From NCBI RefSeq assembly GCF_019649055.1, contig NW_026570261.1:372001-436000 (forward strand): DNA of 64,000 bases, given 5' to 3'. Positions 45,555 through 55,330 of this stretch are shown here, one piece after another. This stretch comes from Paramacrobiotus metropolitanus. Taxonomy: Eukaryota; Tardigrada; Eutardigrada; Parachela; Macrobiotidae. The translations under genes and the position numbers were made by a program. The notes under the pieces are model-generated. The model ran no database searches, was not told where the DNA came from, and saw only the letters and a program-made list of their open reading frames with translations. The stretch's first letter is position 1. Each line of letters begins with the position of its first letter.

Positions 45555-45985
45555 TGCTGGTGGTAGTTCGGTTACTCGTTTACCTAGCGGTCTGTGTGCT
45601 CTGGATAGTAGCGGTAGTTCGGTCACTTGTTCACCTAGCGGGCTGTGTACTCTGGATAGTAGTGGTAGTTCGGTCACTCGTTTACCTAGCGGGCTGTGTG
45701 CTCTGTATAGTAGTGGTAGTTCGGTCACTCGTTCACCTAGCGGGCTGTGTGCACTGGATAGTAGTGGTAGTTCGGTCATTCGTTTACCTAGCGGCCTGTG
45801 TGCTCTGGATAGTAGTGGTAGTTCGGTCTCGTTTACTTAGCGGGCTGTGTGCTCTGGATAGTAGTGGTAGTTCGGTCATTCGTTTACCTAGCTGTCTCTG
45901 TGCTCTGGATAGTAGTGGTAGTTCGGTCACTCGTTTACCTAGCGGGCTGTGTGCTCTGGATAGTAGCGGTAGTTCGGTCACAGCT
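45555..45985. repeat. 51-bp minisatellite, about 8 copies
   Basis: Unit TGGTAGTTCGGTCACTCGTT + TACCTAGCGGGCTGTGTGCT + CTGGATAGTAG, repeated about 8.3 times with point changes; unit 6 is shortened. Since 51 is a multiple of 3 and the unit lacks stops in several frames, long frames exist on both strands (for example a 17-residue SSGSSVTRLPSGLCALD repeat). I do not call these genes. Confidence 0.92.
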
Positions 45986-47385
45986 TGGCTCTGTGAAACT
46001 AAAACCGTCTGGCCGGGTTTTGGAATATGGGCATTCTGATTATGGAAATGGTTTCTGCTGATTCTATACGGGAAAGCTGGGTTCGTGAATCCCTTTTTAT
46101 TTTTTGTGGTAATAAAGATCTAGAATGTACAGTAGATACTAGATACCGTACTATTATTCCGTATTATACGAAATAATTTACGGACTGTAGATACTGATTA
46201 TCATTTATCAATCACTGTCTTTAGTTTTGCTCGGACTGCAATGAAAGGTTAGCCCGTTTGAACGATTACTATGGTCAGTTTCTTTTACAGCTGCCTTCAA
46301 ATGGTTTTCAACGACAGTTCTTACTCTTAAGTTCTGTTTTTAAGCGCTTTAATTTGCTAACGATTTAAACTGTAAACGAAGCCATCCACTAGCAGTATCG
46401 TTTGTGCTACTGCTCATTGGCTTTTCCAGTTTTGTAGGAGTAAAAGTTCAAACCTTTTTGATTTGTTGATCTAAAAAGGGTAACAGTTTAAATTTACTGA
46501 TTTTTTGCTCCATGCAAGAGGACTTTGAAATTGTTTTCAAGGTCACCTTGAGCTTTCTTCTCTACCGGCACCGGCGTTTGTGCACGGGAGCCGGAGTAGA
46601 TATTACCAAAACAAAATGCATGTGACATAGTTTCCAGACATGCTGAATCGAATGGCGTTAGCAGTTTTTCGATTAATTTTTTGGTTTGTTCGGACCAGAT
46701 CGTACGGGGTTTTCCGTTGTAATATAGATCTCTACCTTGATACTCGTAATCAGGTTTTATTAGGAACTATGAGGATCTTGATGCTGAAGTGATAGGGAAA
46801 ACCAAAATAATGATTGTGTAATGTTTCAGTTGGTGTAATCGGAAAGCCGGAAAGAACATACATTATATGGCGAAAAATTGAAAATGCAGAGTATAATCGC
46901 TCATTAGGTCTCATCTCATCCAGTTCTTGCAGTTTACGTAATATGCTGCAAAGCAGAGCTCCTAAGATTACATACTTACGTAATTGCTATAGTACGGTTT
47001 TTCTATCATTCTGTGCTAAAGTCGAATACGTATCAGCAGACAGACCAAAGAATGATAAGATTAACAATACCGCAGTTACAAACTGGTTTCGGTAGGCAAA
47101 CAATACCCTTGCTGAAACTGCATGTTAAGAATTTTCTTGGCAAAACTGGTTTATGTGAACGCTTGTTGTGTATACATATCCGTATTTTAAGGCAGTGCAG
47201 TGGTCGCGACTCGTCTGTACGCACCGCCATAATAATCTGCGCTTAATGCAAACTCGTCAGCATTGTATGCAAAGTCTACTCAACATTAAATTTAATAGCC
47301 GGATTTTTTTCAGTTTTTGAGAAGGAAGTTTTACTTTTTTTGTCGACCATCGGAATCGTGCTTTAAGAGCAGTAAGAATACAATC
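45986..47385. other. Intergenic, upstream of SDR copy 4
   Basis: No gene. It contains the duplicated upstream block (GTTACAAACTGGTTTCGG at about 47075 and GGCAAAACTGGTTTA at about 47139), about 235 bp before the ATG. Confidence 0.5.
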
Positions 47386-48493
47386 ATGGAACGCTGGCAA
47401 GGCCGAACAGCCCTGGTTACCGGCGCTTCGTCCGGTATTGGCTATGCCATCGCCGAGGCGTTAGCGCAGAAAGGAATGAAAGTCATCGGTTGCGCCAGGA
47501 ATATCACGAAAATTCAGGCACAAGTTTCTAGTACTTGATGAACCACTGATCATCTGTTATTTAAAATGCTGCTTGCAGAGTAAATAACGCTCACGTTGCA
47601 GGAATGTGCGAAGCAATACAAAAATGGACCCGGCGTCCTGGAAGCCTTCCAGTGTGACGTTAGCAAGCCGGAGCAGATCACAGCGATGTTCGATCACATT
47701 GCACAGCAGTACGGGCATGTTGATGTTCTTGTGAACAATGCTGGTCTGAACCATATGGATACGTTGATGGCGGGGCGGACCGAGAAGTGGCGAGAGGTGT
47801 TCGAAGTAAAGTGAACACATTCAGTTATATTTTATTTCATCAGCATAGTGCTTAATATTTGTGCAGGTCAATGTCCTTGGATTGTGTATTGGCGCTAGGG
47901 AAGCGCTCAAACTAATGCAGAAAAAGGGGATCACGGATGGCAATATCATTAATATTAACAGGTGCGCGATGAAATGATGGCATAACGGCGTATATTTTCA
48001 TGTATCGTTGTACTTCAGCAGAATTTCAATAAACCGAAGATCGTACTTTCCGTTGCGATAATTCGGCACTTTTACGAACTTTAGTTTAGCCGGTCACGCC
48101 GAATTCCATTTCCCCGAAGCGCATTTTTACTCGGGAACCAAGCATATGGTCACTTCGCTGACGGAGTCTCTGCACCGCGAGGTCCGCGCGATGGAGCCGA
48201 AAAATAACATCAGAATAACGGTAGGTTGAGCTGGTACTTGTGCGTACGGTGAAATTAGATGCTTTTTTTGCTTTTAATAGGATATAAGCCCCGGGGTCGT
48301 GATTACGGAGATTGTTGGCCGAGCGCTCAGTCAAGCGGATCATCCACTGGAACCGTCCGCTGCTTTTACCGCCAATTACCAAATGTTGAATGCCAGCGAC
48401 ATTGCCGACAGTGTGGTGTACGTGCTGTCAGCGCCACAACATGTCAATGTGAAAACTCTCATTGTTTGCCCCACGCAGCAGCCGGTATTGTAG
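47386..48493 (+). CDS. DHRS11: DHRS11-like short-chain dehydrogenase, copy 4, 259 aa
   Basis: Exons 47386-47517, 47602-47805, 47867-47961, 48085-48220, 48281-48493. Motifs: TGASSGIG, GCARN, NNAG, catalytic Ser in NINSLAGH, and YSGTK; ends CPTQQPVL. The first intron is odd. At the position used by the other copies the donor reads CAG|GCACAAG, so either a GC-AG intron is used or splicing shifts six bases to CAA|GTTTCT, adding Ala-Gln without changing frame. Exon 3 has GLCIGARE where the others have GLCICARE. Otherwise the gene is intact and predicted to be an NADPH-dependent carbonyl/steroid reductase. Confidence 0.9.
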
Positions 48494-48831
48494 ATGCGGA
48501 CAACTGGCACTGTGTGAGTAATGTATGTAATCACGAATGATTATGTCAGACATCAGACCAACTGAGACGGTGTTAATAAACGCTTTCACTCTTCTTGTCT
48601 GCTTCTACTCTTTATTCACCTGCCTCTTGAATTTTTCGGGAATGCATTAGTTGTAAGAGGAAAGAAGGAGACTCGGGCAAGTAGACAAATTCCAAAACCG
48701 CGCCCTTGGGTCTGTCTGCCTCCATGACGCCCTTTGTTGGCTTTTTCATTACCTCGATCCCCAGTTTTTTATCCATACCGCATCAAACGAGATTTTACTA
48801 TGAGCCGCACTTAAATGTTTTAATTATTTTA

Positions 48832-49403
48832 CAATGGAAGCCAAAATTGTCTTACATTCGGTCCGGGACCGAATGACCAATAAAAATAAATGGCCAGGAC
48901 CAAATGACCACTAAACAGAAAACGCGCAAGAATACGAACACTTGTTCCTGGCGCATTACCCAACGAAAACCATCAAGCGATATCTCAAACGAAAGATAAA
49001 ACAATTTCAAGAATTTCGATACCAAACATGTCATCCTTCATGAGATCTAGGAGAAAATCGAGCCATTTTAGTTTGTCGTAGACAAAGCACACGATTTCTG
49101 TGTGAAAACTGAAACCAAACCGCGGATGCAAATCCTATGCTATGTCTACGAGAAACTTTAGATGCCTCGATTATCTCTTAGATCTTATAAAGAACAACTT
49201 ATTTGGTATCAAAATTCTTGAAATTTTTTCCTCATTCGTTTGAGATATTGGTCGATGGTTTTGGTTGGGCAATGCGCAAGGTGCAAGTGTAAATGTCAGC
49301 AGGCCGATGGCCAGTCAAAAATTTGGCTGTTTGAGTACAGAAAAGTGCTTAGTTGCGCGAGTTTTGTGATTACATAAGTGTAAGACAATTTTGGCGTCCA
49401 TTG
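48832..49403. mobile_element. Foldback element, arms about 195 bp, TA-flanked
   Basis: Left end CAATGGAAGCCAAAATTGTC and right end GACAATTTTGGCGTCCATTG are inverted with one mismatch, with TA at 48830-48831 and 49404-49405. The arms also share ATATCTCAAACGAA and TTTCAAGAATTTCGATACCA-type blocks in inverted order. No transposase frame. Confidence 0.85.
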
Positions 49404-49426
49404 TAAGTGCTTTCTTCATATACATA

Positions 49427-49467
49427 GCCGGAAAAGCCAGAATAAATTTTGTTCTGGCTTTTCCGGC
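49427..49467. repeat. Perfect 16-bp hairpin
   Basis: GCCGGAAAAGCCAGAA (49427-49442), 9-nt loop, and the exact reverse complement (49452-49467). Directly followed by the CTTCGCTTCGGTT segment also found near 7585. Confidence 0.9.
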
Positions 49468-49731
49468 TTCGCTTCGGTTTTATAGTGGTAGCCTAAATGG
49501 GTGCACTTCCATAGCTTAAATATTTCTCTCTTACGAAAGAAGGCTTAGGCAGTACTACATGCACTATTTACGCTTGACAAGCGAGCTCGTAAATTTGTAG
49601 CGCGAGTGCAAAAAACTACGCAAACTGGATCACATGCACCGAGCAAAGCTTGTCACTGAAACGTGCCATAAGAAGCGGAATTGTGGGGCTTTGCCAAGGA
49701 TCTGTCGAACCATGTCCGATCCAGCTAGTAA

Positions 49732-50229
49732 CTAGTACAGTTCGTCAAGGATTATTTGTGGCAGTATCAGAACGTGAACATATGGAACGACAGCGCAGCG
49801 CAGCAAGCAGGCGGTTTTGCAGTTATGCCGGGCGCGGTACGACATCGGCCAGAAGAGGGCCGAGGCGCGATTCAGCGTAATCAGCAGATGATAATGGATG
49901 ATCATGGGAACGACCGCATATAAGACGTACATGCGTAATGTGCATACCGGACTGCCCATCCTGGCTGCTCCGTGAGCATCCGAGACGAGGACTATGGTAC
50001 TGCCGACACTCTCATACACTATATTACAGCACAGTAAAGCTGTTACGTACAATATGTTGAACGGTGTCCGCTGCGCCTTGTTCGCCAACGTAAATACAAG
50101 TGTCAGAGAACTGAAAAGAACGGCAAGTGTCTCTGTGGTAACGAGACTTACGGATGCAGGTGCTCTTAGAAATGCGTTGTATGCTAGTTGCAAAGAGTGC
50201 GTGATGTTGAGAAGGTTCACCGAGGACAC
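49732..50229 (-). pseudogene. GPCR N-terminal half (TM1-TM4), minus strand
   Basis: A 165-residue minus-strand frame. The N-terminus has an N-glycosylation sequon (NLLNITHS). Four hydrophobic helices follow: TM1 TLAVLFSSLTLVFTLANKAQ, TM2 ILYVTALLCCNIVYES, TM3 MYVLYAVVPMIIHYHLLITL and TM4 AVVPYVHVLILPQIIL. TM3 ends in LNRASALFWPMSYR, a DRY-like region in which NR replaces DR, as in many invertebrate receptors. The frame stops at the end of TM4 (DELY). TM5-TM7 are not found downstream on this strand; a matching C-terminal half lies about 0.9 kb away on the opposite strand. A missed intron leading further left cannot be fully excluded. Confidence 0.65.
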
Positions 50230-51126
50230 ATTTCGGACACTTGCTGCGTTTTACATTGCTGTAACACATGGAAAACGATTGGTCGGTTGGCAAAAAGTGC
50301 GGCACTTTAATCAAGGAAAAAAAATTTTGTGATCCATTTACAGAGTAGAGTACACTTTAAACAAACGGACATGTGATGGATCAGGGAATAGTGGCTGTAC
50401 AATGCGCAGGCTTAAATACGATGGTTTGTTTTGATGTGCGTGTGACCTACAAGTACAGAAACCAGTAATAACTTCCGGATTTTCCAGGAAAATTAACTTG
50501 ATCACATGGCGGGAAGAAAACTGCCTTAAGAAGCTGAATCTCGATCAGCGCTATCCGCATAGTTCAAATGACGAGCTGGCCATCCAGATTAAACATCTTT
50601 TGGAGGGAATCAGACCGCTATATTGGAAACCGATTTTCCTTTTAAACCGGATAACAACAGTGTGCGATTATACTGGATGAACATATTACTGCTTGTAAAA
50701 CGAAAAAAGTTGCTTTTGTTACGCTTCGCCCATTTTTGTTCCACTTCGAAAAACAACCGGCCCGACCCTGGTGATTGAGAATCATTAAAAGTCACGTTGG
50801 GATTGGGTCGAAAGGTTATCGTGAACGCGCAACGTATTTAAAAACAAAATACTTACCGATCAGTCAGCTGACCAGACACGTTTCTCCATTTCATGAGGAT
50901 GCCTTCAATTGTACGGCATATTTTACGAATGTTATACGTTAATTGGTAATTGGAAATGTCATGTGCTAACGTGACAGGCCACCGTTAAGTACGGTTAAAA
51001 ATCATCAGTACTTTGCTTTACGGTTGCGACGGTTTCGACAACGATGATCTGTATGCACCTCTGGAAAAAGGAAGTACCGCCGGTCAACTAAATACCGGTT
51101 GACTAAATACCGCCGGTCAATTTACT
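50230..51126. other. Spacer between the two GPCR halves
   Basis: A 60-codon plus-strand frame at 50498-50680 (LKKLNLDQRYPHSSNDELAI...) looks protein-like but I recognise nothing in it. At 51074-51120, TACCGCCGGTCAA / TACCGGTTGACTAAA forms a short tandem repeat just before the TM5 sequence. Confidence 0.35.
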
Positions 51127-51614
51127 TTGACCCAGTTTACGAGCATCGGGCTGTTTGATGTGCCAGACCTGGTCATTTTTCTTGTCTACCCGTTTTTATT
51201 ATGGAATATGCTGTCCGTTTGGCGCGGCAGAGCGCTGCTAATCGGGCAACCCAGCGAGCCGATGAAAAGCGGGCGGCATTCCTTCGTCGTTTCCTGCTGC
51301 TCACTCTATACACGGGCAGCGCAATGATATGTTGGTTGCCCAGCATATTCTACTTTATGATCCCAACCTCCTTCCCCAGTGTTCGTATGGGCGCAGCAGT
51401 GGGCAAAGTCCAGTCAGTTTTGTACAGCCTGCAGCCTGTTTTGGACCCTGTGTTCTTTTATCTAACCGCTGGTAACGCCTATCGTTATGTGCTGCGGATC
51501 TGCAAAAGGAACAGGGTTGTCCCAACAGGACTGGCTGGTGACATTGGAAAACAGCCGCATGCCGCAGCGAAAAAAAAGTCTCAGCGCGTGCGTAACCAGC
51601 GGAGACGATTATGA
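51127..51614 (+). pseudogene. GPCR C-terminal half (TM5-TM7), plus strand, frameshifted
   Basis: TM5 (VPDLVIFLVYPFLLWNML) is in the frame starting at 51127. At about 51200 the reading must move to another frame to continue as EYAVRLARQSAANRATQRAD, TM6 (TLYTGSAMICWLPSIFYFMI) and TM7 (SLQPVLDPVFFYLTAGNAYR, with DPVFFY in the NPxxY position). It then ends in a basic tail (KKKSQRVRNQRRRL). There is no N-terminal half on this strand upstream. With the minus-strand TM1-TM4 half nearby, this looks like one receptor split by an inversion. Confidence 0.65.
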
Positions 51615-52715
51615 CGTTGTAGCGTGCTGCTGTGTGCTTGTGGCATGACCCATTGCTTATAGGGACTAGCAAATCAAAATTTTAAATTTTCATATAAAAT
51701 TGTTAAAAGCAAAAATTGTGGAGTCGAAGAACTGGAAAAAGCAGTTTAAAGGCATTGCTCACTAAACCACTCACTTGCGAGCCCCGTCGTACATGTTTAG
51801 TACTCCAATTTATATCAATAGGATTCATGTTTGAATTCGCAGACAATTTCACAATACAGTGTAGTCCAGTACTCGTACTGAACCTGAGCGCAGTATCGCA
51901 GAAACAGCAGAGTAGTACCTGTTACGGAAACAGTCATATCTGCTGTTCGATATTAAGATACAGATACAAGGAGCGCGATGCCCGGTGGAAAAAGCGAAGC
52001 CAGTGTCTACTCAGTAGACACTGTCTAGTGTGTATGAGTCTACAATCTCTTCTAACGGACACTACATCAAGGTCATCCAAACGAGGAGTGGGGCAAGTTG
52101 GTTCCATGCACTCGAGCCACGGGTAACAAAGCCCGTGAGTTATGTTCCATTTCCGTGGTTCGCATGGTTCGCCATCAGGTTTTATTATAACTAAAAAATG
52201 TGAAGGTACTGGGTTGACGATGGGATGTAGCTTACTGTTTGACGCAAATGTTCACTATGCTTTTATTGCTTTGATATTGTACAAGCTGCCGGTCGGCGAT
52301 GTTGCCGTTTTCATCCGTCGGTACTTTTAGAAATGTGGTTCTACAACAGGATTGAGTTTTTGCTGATTTATGACCGTTCTGCCACGGCATGCGACACGCT
52401 TTCGTCGGTTTGCTTAGAGCTTTCCAAGGTGTGTTGCCTTAGTAAGGTCAAATATCTTGGCAGGCGAGAGATAGTGATTTATTAATAAGGTGTAAATAGA
52501 TGTATAATAAGGTACTAAGGTTATTATTAAGATTAAGATTCTTCTTATTACTAAGATTTTACCAATGATGAGAGTAATTCATACCTGTCTACTTATTGAA
52601 CTTCCTAAGGCCGCTATCGAGGCTTTCGACAGCATGTTTACAGTTTTTAACATATCTTGCATTGGATTTTCTAATTAGAAAAAATTGAACAAGGTTTCGA
52701 AAAAAATAAAAATTT
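51615..52715. other. Intergenic, no supported gene
   Basis: A 136-codon frame (51716-52126) has no recognisable motif. A perfect palindrome CAGTGTCTACT-C-AGTAGACACTG lies at 52001-52023. The segment just before 52716 duplicates the flank of the tRNA pseudogene at 44.9 kb. Confidence 0.45.
52001..52023. repeat. Perfect 11-bp palindrome, 1-nt centre
   Basis: CAGTGTCTACT / AGTAGACACTG around a single C. Confidence 0.9.
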
Positions 52716-52812
52716 TCCGACGACTGAGAATTGAACTCAGGACCTGACGGTACCTGTGGCTATGCTAATTATTATCTACAGCCGTCCGCTCTGCCAACTG
52801 AGCTATCGTCGG
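52716..52812 (-). tRNA. trnY(gta): tRNA-Tyr (GTA), intron-containing
   Basis: The minus strand reads CCGACGATAGCTCAGTTGG (acceptor 5' half and A box), then GCGGACGG and the anticodon loop CTGTAG. An intron of about 24 nt follows, then ACCGTC, variable AGGTC, T arm CTGAG-TTCAATT-CTCAG, and TCGTCGG with discriminator A. The 7-bp acceptor stem pairs perfectly. Anticodon GTA and an intron 3' of position 37 are typical of eukaryotic tRNA-Tyr. A T-rich run (TTTTTATTTTTT) just downstream fits a Pol III terminator. A defective copy is at 44919-45005. Confidence 0.92.
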
Positions 52813-53477
52813 TATATGCAGATGCAGATAAAAGCAGACCGCACTACAAAAATCACTGATCCTAATCATCCGTAACGGCTGCTCGTACAGGTTGATTAAG
52901 AAAGTATACCTACCGGCTGCCGGTAGTTGCCAAGTACACCGATGGTTTATGCTGTACTTAACGGCGCTACGGTGGATCAGATAGTCGCTAACCGGTAAGT
53001 GCATTCTCAACCACAAGTGTGCTTTGTACGAGTACTGTGTTGTGAAATTTACCCGGGTAGTAATCCAAAAATTACTGTAATAAGCTGGATATTTCAAAAT
53101 TAAAATATTTTTTTTACTAACATATCGCAGATTCAGAAGCCTGTATTGATCAAAGATCTGAGATGACCGCGGCATATCTGAATACCGATGTCCTTTGAAC
53201 TATTACAGAGACATGTTCTCGATGGAATTCGAAAAGCTACAAAGAGGCCGTGCAAACAAATAAATGCATGGACGGCACATCCATTTGATAGGATGTAAAT
53301 AAACGGGATATGCATTAACGATCGCTCGGTGGACGCGAATGCGAAGGCATTACAGTTAGTTGCTGCATAAACCACATCGGATGCATCACAACATGTGTCA
53401 CCTGCTGACAAGGGAACGATATTAAAAATTAATGTAATTAATGTACTCTAAAAACAGCAAAACATTTTACCATTAAT
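52813..53477. other. tRNA upstream flank and GR-like gene upstream region
   Basis: 52813 to about 52935 resembles 45007-45120 (for example ACTGATCCTAATCATCCGT against ACTGATCTTAATCACCCGT), extending the tRNA segmental duplication. No gene in the rest. Confidence 0.5.
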
Positions 53478-55330
53478 ATGAACTGGATAATCCGTACCGT
53501 TACCGTCTGGATGCAAGTCTGCGGTCTGTTTCCATATTATCCCAATAGTGAGGCCGCGCTTAATACCAAGAACACAACCAGAAAAACAGCCAGTCGACTG
53601 CACGCGTTTTTAGCGCTGTGGGCATTTCTTCTCTTCGCTCTGTCCATCCTAGTATGCGTATCATGGACTAGTTCCTACGCCCGGATGAGCGAACACGAGC
53701 TACAAAAACTGGAGTTTTTCGCACTGCTCCGGATACTGTTCACCACCGTGATTTATCTACAAGCTCCCTTACTGATCATGATCATGACCATAAAAAGCCG
53801 GTATCTCTACGATATTGTCTGCAATCTGACGGTGTACACGGAATCCATGATATCCCAGAAAGCAGCCACCCGTATCCGCTACGTCATTTGTCTCCTGATG
53901 TCATGGAATGCCATCTACATTGCCGGCTTTATGGCTGCTATTTATAAAACGTTTCTTGAAATCCGAGGGGTTCAAGCTACGGGTTGGGTTGAAAAGTTGG
54001 AAGTTTTGGATTTAACTCACCGAAAATTCCGATGATTATCACGTGCGTTGCCTCCATGCTGGGTGGAGCCCATGCGGTCAGCTGTGAAGTAGTCCCCCAA
54101 ATGGCTCTCTTAGGTAGTAGCCAATTAAACTTCCAAAAATATTACTCATGTCAAACATTAAAACGACCAAATATCTTCAGAATCCGCTTTATGCGATTTC
54201 ATGACATAAAATGATAAAATAACGGATTAACAAAAACGAACTGACTGTTGAATAGTAATTAAAAAACTAAAATGGCATTCGTTTATTTTGAATTCTTTTC
54301 TTTGCTTATAAGTGATAACCAAAAGCTTTTGTAGATACGGTTAAAACTTATTATTTTTTATATTTTTAAAGCTATATTTTTAAAGCTTTTAAAGATGAAC
54401 GTACTAAAGTTATTCTGTTGAGTCTCAATGCTGATTTTAGGCACTGTACTTTACATGGGGGCGGCCTATCAACAGATTCGCCGTGATGTGTACAGAGTAT
54501 TACATGAATTTGCGCCAAAACAGGAAGAGCCGACCGCGCAGCAGTTGGAGGAACTACAGCTCAAGTTCAAGCGACTCCAACTGTTTGTCCACGACCTGGA
54601 TGGTGTGTTTGCGGGATTCTCGTTGTTCACTTTTGTTAAAGATATAATCTGTCTGGCCGCCGTACTGGGCGCGGCGATAACAGCACGGGATCCCACGGAC
54701 AATCCGTATGCTAAATATGTGGCTAGAGACATGACGGTTGTCATTGGTGGTCTAGGACTGGTCAATGCTTGCATCAAGTTTGGTATTTGTATCGCGTGTC
54801 AAGAAACGGTAAACCAACTATTTCTTATGCAGCAAAAAAAACAAGCATATACGTAGCGGAAAGATTTTCGTGATGATTTAAAATTTGAATGCATTGGAGG
54901 TTCCGTCGATCAAGGTGGCTCTTCAACGGACGGCGGTGTTCTTCCACGATGCACCCATAATTCGGAGCAAATGCGAAAGTTTCATCGTAGTGTGTGGTGA
55001 TCATAGTAATGCGATCACGGTGGGAGGTTTCTACCGGATCGATAGAGAATTCATCCGTGCGGTAAGTGTCGTGCCGGCGTATGTTTACTCAGCAATTACG
55101 TTGGTGTAATCAACAAACACATATCTTTATATTAGTACACAGAATGTGCAATGTGGCAGCTTATTTTGTAGATCGCTGAGATCGTGCTGACCTACGGAAT
55201 ACTCATTTACCAGACCCACGACACCAAAATGGATATTCGGGGACTAGTGTCCAATAAGCACTTTGAGATCTTCGAGGCGCGCATGGGCAAATGTGCTGGA
55301 TTCAGCAACCACAGCTTAGCATTACTGTAA
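53478..55330 (+). pseudogene. Gustatory-receptor-like (7tm_7 type) gene A, single frameshift
   Basis: Exons 53478-54113, 54441-54808, 54900-55061, 55172-55330 join in phase except for one lost base near 54007 (reading EKLEVL then GFNSPKIPM). With that aside, it aligns gap-free along most of its length with the intact neighbour at 56555. Features: N-terminal VCGLFPYYPN; several TM helices; LEFFALLRILFTTVIYLQAP; FVKDIICLAAVLGAAITARD; ITVGGFYRIDREFI; and a last helix LTYGILIYQTHDTKMD, matching the TYhhhhhQF hallmark of insect GR/GR-like receptors (Q then T here). If not frameshifted it would be about 441 residues. It has an extra intron (54114-54440) that gene B lacks. It is either a young pseudogene or a base error in the assembly. 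Confidence 0.7.

Noticed and set aside
45541-46039. Long open frames on both strands (up to 161 codons) encoding 17-residue repeats
   Set aside because: Produced by a 51-bp minisatellite with no stops; no promoter, splice or homology support.
50498-50680. 60-codon frame (LKKLNLDQRYPHSSNDELAI...)
   Set aside because: Looks protein-like but no family recognised, no splice partners, and it sits between broken GPCR halves.
51716-52126. 136-codon plus-strand frame
   Set aside because: No hydrophobic, domain or homology signal; contains a perfect palindrome.
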